From NCBI RefSeq assembly GCF_023159225.1, contig NC_063164.1:72649300-72713299 (forward strand): DNA of 64,000 nucleotides, given 5' to 3'. A program made the translations under genes and the position numbers. Under the pieces are notes generated by a model that did no database searches, was not told where the DNA came from, and saw only the letters and a program-made list of their open reading frames with translations. Positions 1 to 12,760 of this stretch are shown here, in pieces. Source of the stretch: Perognathus longimembris pacificus (taxonomy: Eukaryota > Chordata > Mammalia > Rodentia > Heteromyidae). Position 1 is the first letter of the stretch. Every line of letters begins with the position of its first letter.

Positions 1-2060
1 TTCAACTCAGGTCCAGGTGCCTGTAACCACCCTCAGAATTCTTTGCTAACATAAATCTCAAGTCTGATTTATTTCTTTGTCACCCAGTTAAGTTGAGAAA
101 TTAGAAGAAAATGAAACATATTTTGGTAAGCAACTAGCATTATGGCATTAATGTTCTCTCCCTCATCCTCCCTGACCCCCTGCTCTGCATTCAGTTATTT
201 TGCTTAGCATTTATCCAAATGAGAAATTTAGTAGACGCTTTCAGGTGTCTAATACTTGAATGATAAGTATTTCTCTCCATCACATCTAGACAGGACTCCA
301 TGATCCCAAACACTTGCACCTAAAAGAGAAACTGAAAACCCTTCCTCACACGCTGTCAGATATATATATAATTGCATGCCAACTTTTCTTTAGAAAGAAG
401 ATTGGAAATGGTCCATTTCAAGAATGAAATCTTGATCGAACATCATCATAAGGAGCAGGACATTTTAAATTAATTCACAGGATGTATTCTCCTTTACATA
501 GATTTTTGTACTACTCTTGATCCTTCCTTGAGAGGTTTATAATTTCAAGTGTTTATTTTCCTAGTCCATTTAAAGGGAGCTGTTAGGGTAGAAGAGAGCT
601 TTTGAGCTTGTTCTGTGCTAGTGCAAATTTGGGTTGCCATGACTTTATTTTTAAAATTACTACTTTTCTTCTGTTTTCTGTTTTTTCTATTCTTCTGTTT
701 TTTTCCAATCAATTTAGTAGATTAAAAATACAACTCCTTTATAAACCAAATAGGCTTTAAGCTATATATTTCTAGGTTGTTTCATGAACCGTAACTTTTT
801 CTCCAATGGTTTCCAAGTCTGTCTTATTCCACTTAAAAAAAATCAATCCTTCTTTCTCTTAATGAAGGCTGTTTTGAGGTTGACAAAGTGATCCTTTGTT
901 TAGATGCTAAGAATTAATGAGTATTTTCCACTTTCTCTTTCATGTCTTATTTCATACTTCTTGAGGTTCAGAAGCAGTTATGTCTTTCAAGCTGTGAAAC
1001 CTCAAATTTCTAGACTTATCTTAATCCTGGAATTTTACTAAAAACTTGTTTATTCTTGCCTGAGGTAAAATCTTCCTTACAATTACCTGCTATAAGTACA
1101 AGTGATAGACACTAACACCTCTCTTTTCAACTATTACCCCTAGAGCAAGTCTTACTAGACACCTGGTCTGCCTTCCAGATTGTTCAAGGCAGTTCTCCAC
1201 CTTTGAAAGGATTGATTATTTTACCAGAACTAAACAGGATGCTCAACTGTGTAGCTGTCTACAACTTAAATGCTAACCTACTACTGAATACGTAGTTTCC
1301 CTCCCCCCCCACCGTTAGTCTTCTACTTCAAAAAGATTAATGTAGGATTTAGAAAAATGTTGGTGGTTGTTAATCCTAAAACTTCATTGACTACATCATA
1401 CATTTCTTTCTCTCTTATGTAAAAATCCAAGGCATGTCAATTAGTTCTGCACTCTGAAGAAGGCTTTGCTGTAAGTTATCTTTTAGTACATACTTTGTGC
1501 TTGATATCAACTTCCAGAGAAGTTGAGAAGCCAGAGAAAGCAATCTGACTGTATGTCCAGGGAGATGAGAAATGAATGGTTTTGACTAAATCAACAATCA
1601 GTCTTTTCCATGGTGTCTTAAACAAATAGAAGTTTGTTTTTCTCATGTGATAAGAAGCCTCTATCTAGAAGGCCCAAGCTGGTTCACTAACCCTGTGATG
1701 ACAATTAAATGACACTGTTGTGTCTCCATATCCTGCCTTCACTGTGTTTGAGAAAATAGTACCCTCTCCTGAGATTTTTCAACAACATAGTAGCCAGATC
1801 TGAGTTTACTGACTATTGTGACAAGTGAGGGAAGCCCAGAGACTAGCTATTTTAACTAGGCCAATTTGTAATGTGTTTACAACCAGTTCAGCGAATAGAG
1901 TAAAAAGCAGTAGGGACCCTGGGTTAATCCTTCTGCCTTTCAGGAAAATAGGATTCAATATTCTAGAGGAAAGTCTTTCCTTGATATATACCTCCTTTTC
2001 TATCAGAAAACAGCACAACACATAAAATGCCCTTTCTCCTAAAAACTTTAAGAAATATTT
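1..2060. other. Gene-free AT-rich unique sequence
   Basis: No reading frame with protein-like composition, no SINE or L1 head or tail and no RNA gene is recognised. The only low-complexity feature is a short run of eight cytosines near 1303-1310. It may be intergenic or intronic. Confidence 0.5.
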
Positions 2061-2067
2061 GAAATGA

Positions 2068-2112
2068 ATCAATGCCTTACACAATGCCTAGAACACAGTA
2101 AGAAATGAATGT
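2068..2112 (+). repeat. Possible L2/MIR 3'-end scrap
   Basis: The words 'aatgcctagaacacagtaag' followed by 'aaatgaatg' resemble the conserved end of L2 elements (cctagcacagtgcctgg...tcaataaatg). The match is short, so this is tentative. Confidence 0.3.
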
Positions 2113-2526
2113 GTGTATATGTGTGTGTGTTTGAAATAGCTAACTGAATGAACAAATTCACTTGTACGCTTGCATGAATAGAGGAGTGAAAAGGAAATGA
2201 CTTTCTCACAACCCTAACAAATACCAAACAGATTGAAGTTGTTAAATTTTAACTGTAAATTAAAATTGATCATTTTCTCTAGTTACTCTTTATTTGTAGG
2301 TAATTTATGCCTTTACTAGCCTTAATAGTTTGTATTCAAGTGTCATTCCTTGAGGTGAAAAAAAGAAAAAATAATCCAGTAAGATCCAAAGAAACCCACG
2401 AAAAGAAATCACTCAAGGAGAAACAAGGAAAACAATCTAGTGAAGACCTCCACACTTTTAGAAGGCACTAGCTCTTTTCTTTTTCTTTTTGTATTGTTTT
2501 AAAAACCAGTAAAGTGCTAAGTGGTT

Positions 2527-2527
<1 letters not shown>

Positions 2528-2566
<39 letters not shown>
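2528..2566 (+). repeat. (TG)n microsatellite
   Basis: An almost pure run of about 19 TG dinucleotides follows 'gtggttgg'. It is likely length-polymorphic. Confidence 0.95.
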
Positions 2567-4149
2567 TGAAATAGATTGTGTCAACATTGATTATTAATAT
2601 GCTTGGAAATCTGATGTGGTTAAAAATAGCAAATTCTATGACTACATGTCCACAAGTCACTCTCTTTACTTGCTCATTCTGGTGATGAGGTCAGCAAGGG
2701 AAAGACACGAGAGACAGAGGCTGTGTGTGCCACTGCTGCTGCTGCTGCTGCCACTGTCAAAATGAAGAGGCCAAGGCCACTTCACAGAGTTGCTTCAGAA
2801 GCCACAAAGGACTTCCTGTGATGTCAGGCAGCCTACAATCACGCAAACGCTTGCCCCCAAATTCTTGTCTCTGACATAAGCTGCCATTATCGAGCAATAA
2901 TTATTTCTTCTTTTGAGGAGTCAGCTTGCCAATCACTCTGACATGCTTTCCGTTTGTTTCAATGGGTACACATTTTCCTTTTGCATTTCTACAGGGCGAG
3001 TCTTTGACAGATGAAGTGAAGTTACTTTCAGTGACAGTCAATGCCTTTCTGGATGTCTGTCTGGCTGTCCCTGTGCAAAACAGCTCAGTCCCTGCGGCAA
3101 CAGAGTGAGAATAAAAGTATCTTGACAAGCTCATCTCTCTTGTGGAGTGCCCTGGGCACTGGACACTAGTGCTCTGATCCCAGGCTCATGCTGGGAAAGC
3201 AGCGGGTGGATGGCTGTGGAATTCGCTGGTGGGGATGGAATGGCCTGGAAGTGGGGAATTTCAGCCAGGTGTTGGCATTAGGGGTTTAGGCAAATTCTTT
3301 TCAGGTTTGTACATAGAGATATGTGTTTCCTAAAGTTAAAAACTGGCATTGTGAAATTTCTTGTAAGAAAACAGGAAAGCATTTTGACTTAGCTTGTCAG
3401 GAAGCGTATCATTTGTTCCAGGTTATTTCTTCTTGGAGACTCATATTTCAAAAACATAAGAGGAAAAATATTAAGACTGATTTTTGCCACTTTAGGATAA
3501 GCTAGCAGCAGCATTGTTTTGAGAATTGACCTTACTATGGGGTATCTTGAATGCAAAAAGGGACATATATGCATACATATGCATATATTTATGCATTTTT
3601 ACATATGTATATGGTATATATGAGTGTATATAACATATGCATATGTGTGCATGTGTATGTGTGTGCATTAAGTTTTTCTTCATTGAAACTGGCATTTCTC
3701 TGTTACACTTTGTGTTTATATTCTCATCCTCCACAGATATAACTTAAATCTCTGTGTACTTTTTCAAATCCAGAATGTAGCTGATATAGACAGTGTTCAC
3801 CCTCAAGGGGATTGGCTAGATAACACATTTCTGAGTTTTTGAAAAAAGGAAAAGGAAAATTGTACATGATGTGCATGTCAGCACACCTCCTATTATTTAG
3901 GCTTTTCTGCTTTGCGTTATTTCTTATTAAAAGATATGATGCCACAAACCTGCTACTTTACCCTGTTCTCTAGCTTCCTGAGAAAATTACCTGTGTACAA
4001 AAGTGGAACATGGACTTATACTGATGATACTGCCCACTGTCTTTATTCACTCAGTTATAAAGACCAGTAGATTTTTACTTTTTTGCTCATTGCTTTCCAA
4101 TCCTGTTGCCATATTCTTGGTCCAATATACCATTAATCTCTTACCTAAG
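2567..4149. other. Unique sequence with small microsatellites
   Basis: No recognisable gene. It contains six tandem CTG units at 2733-2750 and an alternating AT/TG-rich stretch at about 3566-3667 (atatgcatatat, gtgtatgtgtg words). Short open frames at 2901-3134 on either strand match no family I know. Confidence 0.5.
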
Positions 4150-4765
4150 GTATCACAATAACCTCCTTTTTGCTGACCTGTGTGCACATTTAGTTCATTC
4201 CATGGATTCTCTGACTTCCACAGTGTGGTCTTCCCCACATAAATGTAAATTGAGGATGTCATTTCCATGCCTGAATTCTTAGTGGCTGTGTCTAAAAATA
4301 TACAACAAAATTCTTAATGTAATATAAATGTCCTTCATGCTTTATCTCTTTACAGAATTTGGGTGTCTTTTTTGAAGGTGCATGACCTCCTGTTTCATGC
4401 CTCTAGATCTTCTTACTTGTTATTTTATTTTTCAAATTTTTCTTTTCCCTGTTCTTCCCTGAGCTTATCCCCACATACACTTTAGAAAACATTCAAGTAC
4501 CTCTTTAAGTCTTGTCTTACCCACTTAACTGGGTCAATATTACAATTGTGTATTCTTTTCTGCCCATTCATATTGCATACTTGTTTACAGCTCTCATCAC
4601 TGTACTGAGATAGCTGATTTTATTTTTTATTTGAGAAATATCTGCTATGATCAAGTGAATGTAAACCTGACAAAGTCTGAACCTGTCTTGGTCTTCCTTA
4701 CTTTGTATCCTGCTGAGGCACACACTGCCTTGAACATTACTTAACCAGTCAGTCTGTGTGGAAGG
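4150..4765 (+). mobile_element. LINE-2 (L2) 3'-end remnant
   Basis: The order of conserved L2 3' words is kept: 'catgcctctagatcttct', 'ctttaagtcttgtcttacc', 'agctctcatcac', a T-rich stretch, 'tgaatgtaaacctgac', 'ttactttgtatcctgctgag' and 'cttgaacatta'. It is heavily mutated, as expected of this ancient mammalian family, and has no coding capacity. Confidence 0.55.
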
Positions 4766-5058
4766 AATCAACTTAGAAGAGAGCTGCAGTAGAATGTGTC
4801 TGGCTGAGTCACCCAGATACAGTCAGAATAGATTGGAGAACAGAATCCTTCAGAAATAGCTTGGAAAGCAAACATTATATAAAAGAAACTAGACTTCTTG
4901 AAGTCAAACAAATGGGAGTTTGACCTCAAAAACTAAAAGTGACTATCAGGTTATTAAAAAAAAAAAAACAACACAAAAGAACCCTTCTTGCTTTTCTGCA
5001 GGTACCCTGCAACTAACTGGCAATCCAATCTTTTGGACGAGTCCACAAACTTATTCTG

Positions 5059-5080
5059 ATATATATATATATATATATAT
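5059..5080. repeat. (AT)n microsatellite
   Basis: Eleven consecutive AT dinucleotides. Confidence 0.95.
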
Positions 5081-5159
5081 GTCTTGCTTGTTGCACAGGC
5101 CCCATCTGCCCTGGTCTCAGAAACCAGAGCTTGTTATTCCAGCTGATGCTTCCTAATTG

Positions 5160-5770
5160 GAACAATCCAGCAATGAGTGTCAGTTTGGGGGACTGTGAAA
5201 CATATCTGCTGGAGCTGAGTTTGTTTACACTTTGCCTGTGTCATCATTTACAAACTTCAAAAAACACATTGACAAATTCCCTAGCTGTTTTGGCAGTGCT
5301 TCCATCAATCAGCCAACTAATAGCACCAACATTTCTCCTGGGCTATTATAGTCACTTCAATCGCTGCTGCTGCAGCCTCGTGAGAAGATAAATCAGAGAG
5401 GTTCTTTCAGATGGTCTCAAGTACAACACCATTTTTTTTTTTATTAAGCAGTGCTTCCCCTCCTTACTTTGCTCTCCTGCCCTTCCTCCAACCCCTCATG
5501 AACAATTCTTTCTGCTTTGTAAATTCTTTGCTACATCCATTGGATCTATGGCTTTCCTTTGAGATGCCTATGCAACATTATTGTGGAATGGGTCCATTTA
5601 TTATTTTGAGAATTTGCGTGTCCTCTTCAGTTACTCCATGCAGGCTTCTCAAATCAATAAGTGTATTGTGTTTCTGCCGACAACAGGTGCCTGGCTTCCC
5701 AGGCCCAACACACCCTCTGAGATCAGCTCACATGTCTAATGACCAAAGCACGAAAACCTGAAACCATTCT
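5160..5770. promoter_or_regulatory. Candidate conserved non-coding element
   Basis: This stretch is balanced in composition, free of microsatellite or recognised transposon sequence, and dense in typical factor sites: SOX-like 'cattattgtgg', TEAD-like 'ggaatg' and AT-rich 'ccatttattatttt'. Open frames here (for example 5411-5761) lack codon structure or any familiar domain. Regulatory function is inferred from composition only; no alignment was available. Confidence 0.25.
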
Positions 5771-6129
5771 GCCTTTCAACCAGGTTCTTTGTGCGACAGC
5801 GTCAGACAGCAACTGTATCTCTAAGACAGGGTGGCTAAAGTATCTTTACTCTTGCACTTTATGGATTTCCTCTATGCTAAAGCCTCGCTCACTTTGCTGC
5901 AAGGTATAGAGATTGCAAAACAAATGCAATGTCATTTATACAGACAACTTTTTTTTTTGTAGTAGCAGTTCCTCTTAATTTTTTTTCTCATTTAGAGCTT
6001 GCCTTTCTTTTTTCTTCCCAAGTGGATCTATCTTAAGCAAAAACATGTTAAAAACAACAGTTACCATGAAAAGTCCTACCTCTTCCAACATCCTCACTAT
6101 TAAGAATTATGACCACATTTTCTCCCTTC

Positions 6130-6560
6130 CCTCCACACACATTCAGAATCTGGATGGTGAAAGAGGAGAGCCTGCCAAACTTGGCAGATCAGGTGAGGAG
6201 GGCTGGCTCGGTCTCTGCTGCCCAGCTGGAGTGTTTGCTGGCTCTAGTGCCAACTGGAGGGCCAAACAAACCCGAGACTGCTTTGCAAGTTGCTGCCTGA
6301 GTGATGCCGTTAACTCTATTACTGAGGCCTCTATTCATCCTAAATGATCCATGGTCCTGGACAAAGAACTAACTGCAGCCCTGATGTAAATCTTGGCTCT
6401 GTACCTGACCAACCTATTAATCAGAATTTCAACTGGGCCTTGGAAGTGATTTTCTTTCATGTGTATGTCAGAGAGCAGATCGCAGTAGGCTCTTCATGTA
6501 AATGATGGCATCAACTTGATGCACGGGGCTTTGGAGGTCTGAATCTGTGCTCCCGGGGAA
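6130..6560. promoter_or_regulatory. Candidate conserved non-coding element
   Basis: A non-repetitive, moderately GC-rich island in AT-rich surroundings. It carries paired NFI-like half-sites ('gtgccaactggagggccaaac' region, about 6249-6269) and a 15-bp palindrome at 6508-6522 (GCATCAA-C-TTGATGC). No open frame has recognisable protein content. The regulatory role is inference. Confidence 0.25.
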
Positions 6561-6756
6561 TATTATTTACCCTAAAAAAATAACCTTTCTCCTGGACATT
6601 TAACTAATGGAGACTGTCTTCATGATGAGCAGTATCTTTGATTGGCTGGCTTTATCTTGATGCCGAAATGACCAAATGACAGTCATCATCTTTTATGTGT
6701 GGAAGGACTTTTCAGTTGACAGAGAAATGAATTTGATTTATAGTTTTTTGTTAATC

Positions 6757-6860
6757 AGGCATGGTTGCACATGCCTATACTCTCATGCTTAGGAAGCAAA
6801 GGTAGGAAAATCAAATTTGAGGCTAGACTAGGTTGTACAGTGAGACTTGTCTGAAAACAG
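6757..6860 (+). mobile_element. 7SL-derived B1-like SINE monomer
   Basis: The head 'catggttgcacatgcctata' and internal 'gaggctagactaggttgtaca' follow the B1/Alu order (GGTGGCxCACGCCTxTAATCC ... GAGGCCAGCCTGG). The copy is diverged and monomeric and has lost its A-rich tail. Confidence 0.6.
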
Positions 6861-7323
6861 GAAACAAAGGTTAGCTTTTTACAGGCACATTTATCCCACT
6901 TAAATGCTACATAATAGACTTAGAACTGTTTTTAGTTACTTAACAATAATTAGCTACTTGTGCTAGTAAAAGCATTCATAAAGACAACTGGCTGATTATA
7001 ATTCACTGACCTCACAAAGAAGAAATATTTTTGAACTCTGTTTTAGCTTCAGTAACATGAGAAAGGCTTAGGACAGAGAAAGAACCAACATTTGTTCCTT
7101 GTGTACATTGATGATTTTATTTATACACGATCTAAAAGTGGAATATTGAATGTAAATATTTTAGTGTTTTTACAGGAGACTGTTGGTATGGATATTTTAA
7201 ATAATAAAATGTGAGATTGAAGTCTTGTACACACTCCATTTAAAGGATACAATTCTTGTGACTTAAATATTGACATAAAGTTTTAAACTATCCCTATTCT
7301 AAATAAACTTTTTCCACTATTAC
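6861..7323. other. AT-rich sequence, nothing recognised
   Basis: No gene, RNA or repeat family recognised. Confidence 0.5.
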
Positions 7324-7338
7324 AAAAATACTCAGCAA

Positions 7339-7623
7339 GAGTACATTGGAAACTGTATATACTGGTATTAGAACTAGGGAAGTGAAAGGGAATATCAAAA
7401 TTGAGAAACAAAGGATAAAAAGACAAATGACTACAAAAGCAATACTTGCAAAACTATTTGGTGTAAACCAACTGAACAACTCATGGGGGGAGAGGGAAAG
7501 AGGGAGGAGGGAGGGGGAATGAGGGAGGAGGTAACAAACAGTACAAGAAATGTATCCAATGCCTAACGTATGAAACTGTAACCTCTCTGTACATCACTTT
7601 GACAATAATAAAAAAATCTCTAA
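7339..7623 (+). mobile_element. 5'-truncated L1 3' end with perfect TSD
   Basis: Only L1 3' UTR sequence is present: the 'ggtattagaactaggg' segment, a G-rich polypurine tract at about 7483-7532, and the terminal 'tacatcactttgacaataat' before the A tail. It is bounded by a perfect 15-bp target-site duplication, aaaaatactcagcaa, at 7324-7338 and 7624-7638. It has no ORF2 coding sequence. Confidence 0.93.
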
Positions 7624-7638
7624 AAAAATACTCAGCAA

Positions 7639-9004
7639 ATAGACTATGAAATAAAAGCAAACCATAAAAATCAATAAACTGTGAGTTAAATTGATTAAGT
7701 GTGAACAGTAGTATTTGCTGCTCTGACTGAACAGGCTATGTGGAGTAGAACAATAATCTTGACCCAAGTTCTGGTTTTGTACTCTGCAACTTTCTGCTGC
7801 TAATGTATGATGCAATTACTAACCTACTTATGTGTTGATGATCTTTATCATCTGCCATTTTTCTTAATCTGTTGGTTATTTGATCATGTGTCATACACGA
7901 GTTGATTCTCCAATTCTGGACAAAAATTGGATAAGAAGCCACATTTTCAATGTTCCAGACAACTCAGAAACATGTTTGCATTAAAACAATCATTCCCAAA
8001 TTAAAACCCAGAATTTAAAAAATATTTTAAAGACCTTTTTTAAATTTGAAAAATATATCATGCGGATATACACTGCTTTGAAGGAATATTCAATATCTGA
8101 GAATATTACACTGTTCATTAATTGACTAATCCATAGTCAAAATCCACTGAGCTATCCACTGAACCTTCTCATGCTACTTTTTAGAACACAAGATTAGTCC
8201 CAAATGATATAGTGCAATTTAACACCATGTATTATGTGTCTGGTATGTACCACAGAGAGTAAATAAGAGAATAGATCAGAGGTATAAGAAATAAAAAGTA
8301 TTATAGATTTAGGTAATTATAATGCAAACCATCCATGTCAAATATCTCTGAAAACTCTGATGCTTGATTGTAAAGTTTAATTTTGTCCCACATACAATAA
8401 TTTCAATAATATTGTACATTTAGTTTGAATGGACGTGACATTCTTGTTTTAAAAAAATAGCTTGCTAGGAATTTCCTTTGAAAAACTTGAGAAAAAATCT
8501 ATGCATTTTTAAAAGCAGTAAACATTCCTTTTACTATGACTGGACAGTAATTTGAAAATTTCAAGTCTCAATCCATTTGTAGAAATTTAGCTTGACATGG
8601 TAGCAGCCATCTTGAGTATAACTGCCATGATTTCTCCAGAGTATTATCAGTCCATTTCTTCTGCATAGTTTCCTAGGAAGCTATACATAGACAAAACCAT
8701 TAGAGAGGTATGTGAAGGTTACAACCAGACCCTGATGCCAAGGATGTACCTGACTCTTGATGTTAGCTTAAGATAAACCAGGTACATTCTTTCCAGGATG
8801 AAGTCATTTGTGTCTTAATCCATATGTATACACCCCTCTTTTAAACAGAATTGTGGAGAACCAACTGATCCTTGCAATTGCCCAAGTCAACACTTCTGTC
8901 AGTAAGTCTTCAATAAATTGTACTCTACCTCTATTGCTTCAGTGTGATAACACATTGAGACTGGCCCTCACATGTTAAGGCTGATTCTTCCAGAATTCTA
9001 TCTT
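7639..9004. other. Gene-free AT-rich unique sequence
   Basis: No gene, RNA gene or recent repeat is recognised between the L1 tail and the next SINE. Confidence 0.5.
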
Positions 9005-9013
9005 CCTTGATTA

Positions 9014-9233
9014 TTATTATTATTTTTTATTTTTATTTTTGGCCAGTCCTGGGCCTTGGACTCAGGGCCTGAGCACTGTCCCTGGCTTCTTCCTGCTCAA
9101 GGCTAGCACTCTGCCTCTTGAGCCACAGCGCGGCTTCTGGCCGTTTTTTCTGTATATGTGGTGCTGGGGAATCGAACCTAGGGCCTCGTGTATCCGAGGC
9201 AGGCACTCTCGCCACTAGGCTATATCCCCAGCC
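9014..9233 (-). mobile_element. IDL-Geo dimeric SINE (antisense)
   Basis: Reading the minus strand, the left ID-like monomer starts 'ggggctggggatatagccta' and carries a tRNA-type B box (ggttcgattcccc). The Geo monomer follows (ggccagaagccgcgctgtgg ... ccaggactggcc) and then an A-rich tail, seen here as the T-rich left end. A 9-bp TSD, ccttgatta, lies at 9005-9013 and 9234-9242. This is the lineage-diagnostic SINE of geomyoid rodents. Its internal A and B boxes make it a potential Pol III template. Confidence 0.93.
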
Positions 9234-9445
9234 CCTTGATTAGTATTATTAAAGTTTCATACTATCTTTTTTGAGTTCTGTGACCTTTTTATCTCTTGTT
9301 CACTGTAAATGTGCATGGGTAAACTATATATAATATGCATGCATTATACTTTTTATTAGTGGTGAAGAATTTGCAATTATAAATGGAATGAGCAATAGTT
9401 CAATTCCCAGCTTATGGGAGGATGGTCAGATGATTTACTATTAAT

Positions 9446-9690
9446 AGCCAGGTGCAGCTGGGTGCCATTGGTTCATTCTGTAATTCTAGCTACTCAGGGG
9501 CTTGGATCACTGTTTGAAGCCAGCATGGGCAGGAAAGTTCATGAGACTCTCATCTCCAATTAACTAATAAAAGGCTGGAAAAAGAGCTGTGGCTCAAGTG
9601 GTAAAGTGCTAGCCTTAATCATAAAAGCTCAGAGACAGTGCTCAGGCCCTGAGTTCAAGCTCCAGGACTGGTACAAAAAATAAAAATGAA
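9446..9690 (+). mobile_element. Composite SINE: B1-like + Geo/tRNA-like
   Basis: The left half is 7SL/B1-like (gctgggtgccattggttcat..tgtaattctagctactcagg). The linker is 'gagactctcatctccaatta'. The right half has a tRNA-like A box (tggctcaagtgg) and B box (gagttcaagctcc), ending in an A-rich tail. Confidence 0.8.
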
Positions 9691-9814
9691 AAGGCTTTCT
9701 TCCTACTGTAAAGCCTCCGAGATACTAATAACCAGAGACAATTCTAATATATCCTTGTCAGAATTCTTTCATAATCTGAGATCCCCCAAATGGGCAAAAT
9801 CTGATAGGGAAATA

Positions 9815-11715
9815 GATTTAGTTAGGAGTCATGAAAATGGCAACACTTCCTAAAGGCTATCTACAAATTCAATGCAATATACTGACAATATCCTGATATT
9901 CTTTAATGAAATAGAAGAAGCAATCCAAAAATTCATATGGTATAATAGCAGAAACAACCCTTAGCAGGAAAAACAGTGCTGGAGGAATATCAATATCAAA
10001 CTCCATTATAAAGTTGTAGTTATAAAAACAGCTTGGTACTAACACATGAACAGGCTTGAGGACCAATGGAATGGAATTGAATACCTAGAAAGGATCCCAC
10101 TGACCTATGGCCACTTAATCTTTGATAATAGAGCCAAACTATCACATGAAAGATAGACAGCCACTTCAAATGGTGCTGACAGAATTGGATATGCAGACAT
10201 GGAAAACTCCTTACATATCACCCTGCACCAGAATCAACTCCAAATGGCTCAAAGATTGCGAGGTAAGAGTACACACCCTGAAAATATTACAGGAAGGGGT
10301 AGAGGATACACTAGAGATCCTTGGCACAGGTTGAAACTTCCTTAATAAAGATCCAGATAAATGGGATCACATTAAACAGAAGAGCTTCCATATGGCAAAG
10401 AGCATAGCTAGCAAGATAAACAGAAAGCCTGCACATTGGGAGAAGATCATTACTAGCTATACGATAGACAGGGGCCTCATATAAAAAATTTACCTAGAGC
10501 TCAAAATATTAAACCCTCCAAAACAAATCCTCAAAGAAATAATCACTCCACCAAGAAGTGGACTAAAGAATTAAAAAGAGACTCCTCTGGAGAGGGAATA
10601 AGAATAGCCCATAGACACATGAAGTAATGCTCAATATCTCTGTCCATAAAAGACACACAAATCAAAACTTCATTGAGATTTCACCTCACCCCATTTAGAA
10701 TGGCTATTATCAAGAAAACAAATACATAACTGATGCTGTCAGAGATGTGGCCAAAAGGGAATACAACTAACTACACTATCAGTAGAAATGTAAACTTGTT
10801 CCACCACTCTGGAAAAAAGTATGGATGTTCCTCAAAAGACTAAACATAGATCTTCCCTATGACTCAGCAACCCCACTTCTGGGAATTTATCCAAGTGATC
10901 AAAAACATGGCCACATGGAAGTTACCAGCGCAACTATGTTCATTGCAGTATTATTTACCATAAATAAGATATGGAACCAACCCAGATGCCTCTCAGTAGA
11001 TGAATAGATCCAGAAAATGTGGTATATATACACACAATGGAATTCTATGCTTCCATCAGAATGACATCACCCCATTCATAGAAAAATGGAAAGACTTGGA
11101 AAAAGTGAATTAAGAAAATAAGTGAAATTGAGTAAGCCAGATCCACAGAAACATAGGCTCCATCCTTTCCCTCATTTGTAATAATTAGTGTATAACTAGG
11201 ATAGTTCTAGCAGAGAATCACAATAGCTCAATAGCTATACACATAACAGTTATACATATAACTATATAAAATGATGCTATTTGAAATGATCTCCAAGATA
11301 GGAAATGAGGGATTTTTGCTTTTGTTTTAGTTTTAGTGTACAGTGTGGAGTTCTTTCTTTTTTCTTTCATTCTATTCCTCCCCTCTTCCTTTAGTTTATA
11401 CTCTGTTATCACTGTTTTATATTTTGGTACCTTGTGTCTTGTAGATCCATTTATCTGATTTGAGGAAGGGAAGGGGAATAGCAAAATGGTGAGGCAAAGG
11501 ACAAAGGGTGAACCAATGCAACAGTGATAATCGCAAGACACTACGCTGGAAATGAACTTTACAACTCAGGGGGAAGGGGAGCCAGGGGGGATGGAAAGAG
11601 GGAGAAAAACAGGGAGGGGGTAACAATGTGTGACAAGAAATGTACTCAATACCTTACTTACATAACTGTAAACCTTCTGTAATTCACCTTTACAACAAAA
11701 TAAAATTTAATTTAA
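9815..11715 (+). mobile_element. Old 5'-truncated L1: ORF2 C-terminus and 3' UTR
   Basis: Starts near the 'atgaaaatggcaacacttcc' position of ORF2, just past the RT core, and continues through the C-terminal region (LPYDSATPLLGIYPSDQK at about 10849-10902) and the 3' UTR with polypurine tract (11540-11625) to the 'caacaaaataaa' tail. Many stops and frameshifts break the frame, which shows greater age than the L1s at 33-36 kb. No TSD could be assigned. Confidence 0.88.
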
Positions 11716-12099
11716 TAAATCACTTAGGATAAGCCTGCTTAACCTGGCTCACATTGCAGGTCTAGCCCCACTGACAGAGGACTCTGTCATTGAAGTTATA
11801 TAGGGACCTAGATTGCAGACTCTACCTTGGCACATGTAATTGTCAAGGCAAGAAATATGGGGGACTGTGGTGACTGAAGTCCAGCTTTTAAAACTTGTAC
11901 AAGAAAATGACACAAATTATATTCATATTTTGTCACTTAGACACACCTAAGTTTAATGGGCACAGGAAAATATAGTTTATAGATGATAAAGGAAACAGAT
12001 TGGAATGATTGAGAACAGCACAGTTAAATTAGAGACTAACAGTATATCCCCACAAAGAAGTTGAACTTTACCAAGGGAGACTCATCAGACACAAAACAA

Positions 12100-12760
12100 A
12101 CAAGAAAAAAAATCAGACAGGATGACAAACAACTGCCCTTTCTACTGAAAAGAGTATTCAACTAATAATCCAAAATGCACAAATAGGTAGATAAAAATAA
12201 GTTAAGTTATAGAACAGGAAAAGAGGAAAGTGAGATGCTCAAGAGAGAAAAAGGAGAAAGATAAAGCAAAAAGAATGAGCAAAAAACCAAATCACACTAG
12301 TAGATCTGAAGCATCATCCAGAATTCATCTTAGAGAGATAAACAGATGGAAGAGAGAAGGTAAACAGATGGGAGATAATCAAGAGCAGTAAAAAAAAATC
12401 ACAGAGGCTGTAATGAAATGGTCCAATAGAAGTTTAATAGGAATTATAAGACATAAGAACAAAGTGAATCAGGCACACAGGCAATGCTGGGAGAAATCAT
12501 GGCTGAAAATATCAGTAGATGAGAGAGAGAGTAAGATTTTTTTTCTAAACAAAAAATGCAAAGAATACCTGCTCAGGATAATAAATCCTTATCTAGTTCT
12601 GTCACAGTAACACTGCTGTATGTGACAGGTACAAAGGAAATAATAAAGGTGAATAACAAAAAGACAACAGAATGACCACAGATTTTTATCAACTCTACTG
12701 GATATTCCAATGTAATTTCAGGCTCCAAAACCTATTCTGGGCCACTGTCAAAAACATACT
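12100..12760 (+). mobile_element. Possible ancient L1/HAL1 ORF1-region remnant
   Basis: Words such as 'gggagaaatcatggctgaaa', 'gacaggtacaaaggaaataa' and 'aaaagacaacagaatgac' fall in the same order as in old mammalian L1 ORF1 sequence. It has no continuous frame, and confirmation needs a repeat-library alignment. Confidence 0.35.

Noticed and set aside
2733..2750. CTG trinucleotide run as a disease-type repeat expansion
   Set aside because: Only six units; common short repeat with no gene context.
2901..3134. A 77-codon minus-strand frame (…GKCVPIETNGKHVRVIGK…) in non-repetitive sequence
   Set aside because: No start context, splice sites, homology or retrocopy marks could be supported, and an overlapping frame on the other strand is equally open. 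Kept as unexplained, not called a gene.
5411..5761. A 116-codon plus-strand frame
   Set aside because: Composition is not protein-like and no domain is recognised. The region is better explained as non-coding, possibly conserved.
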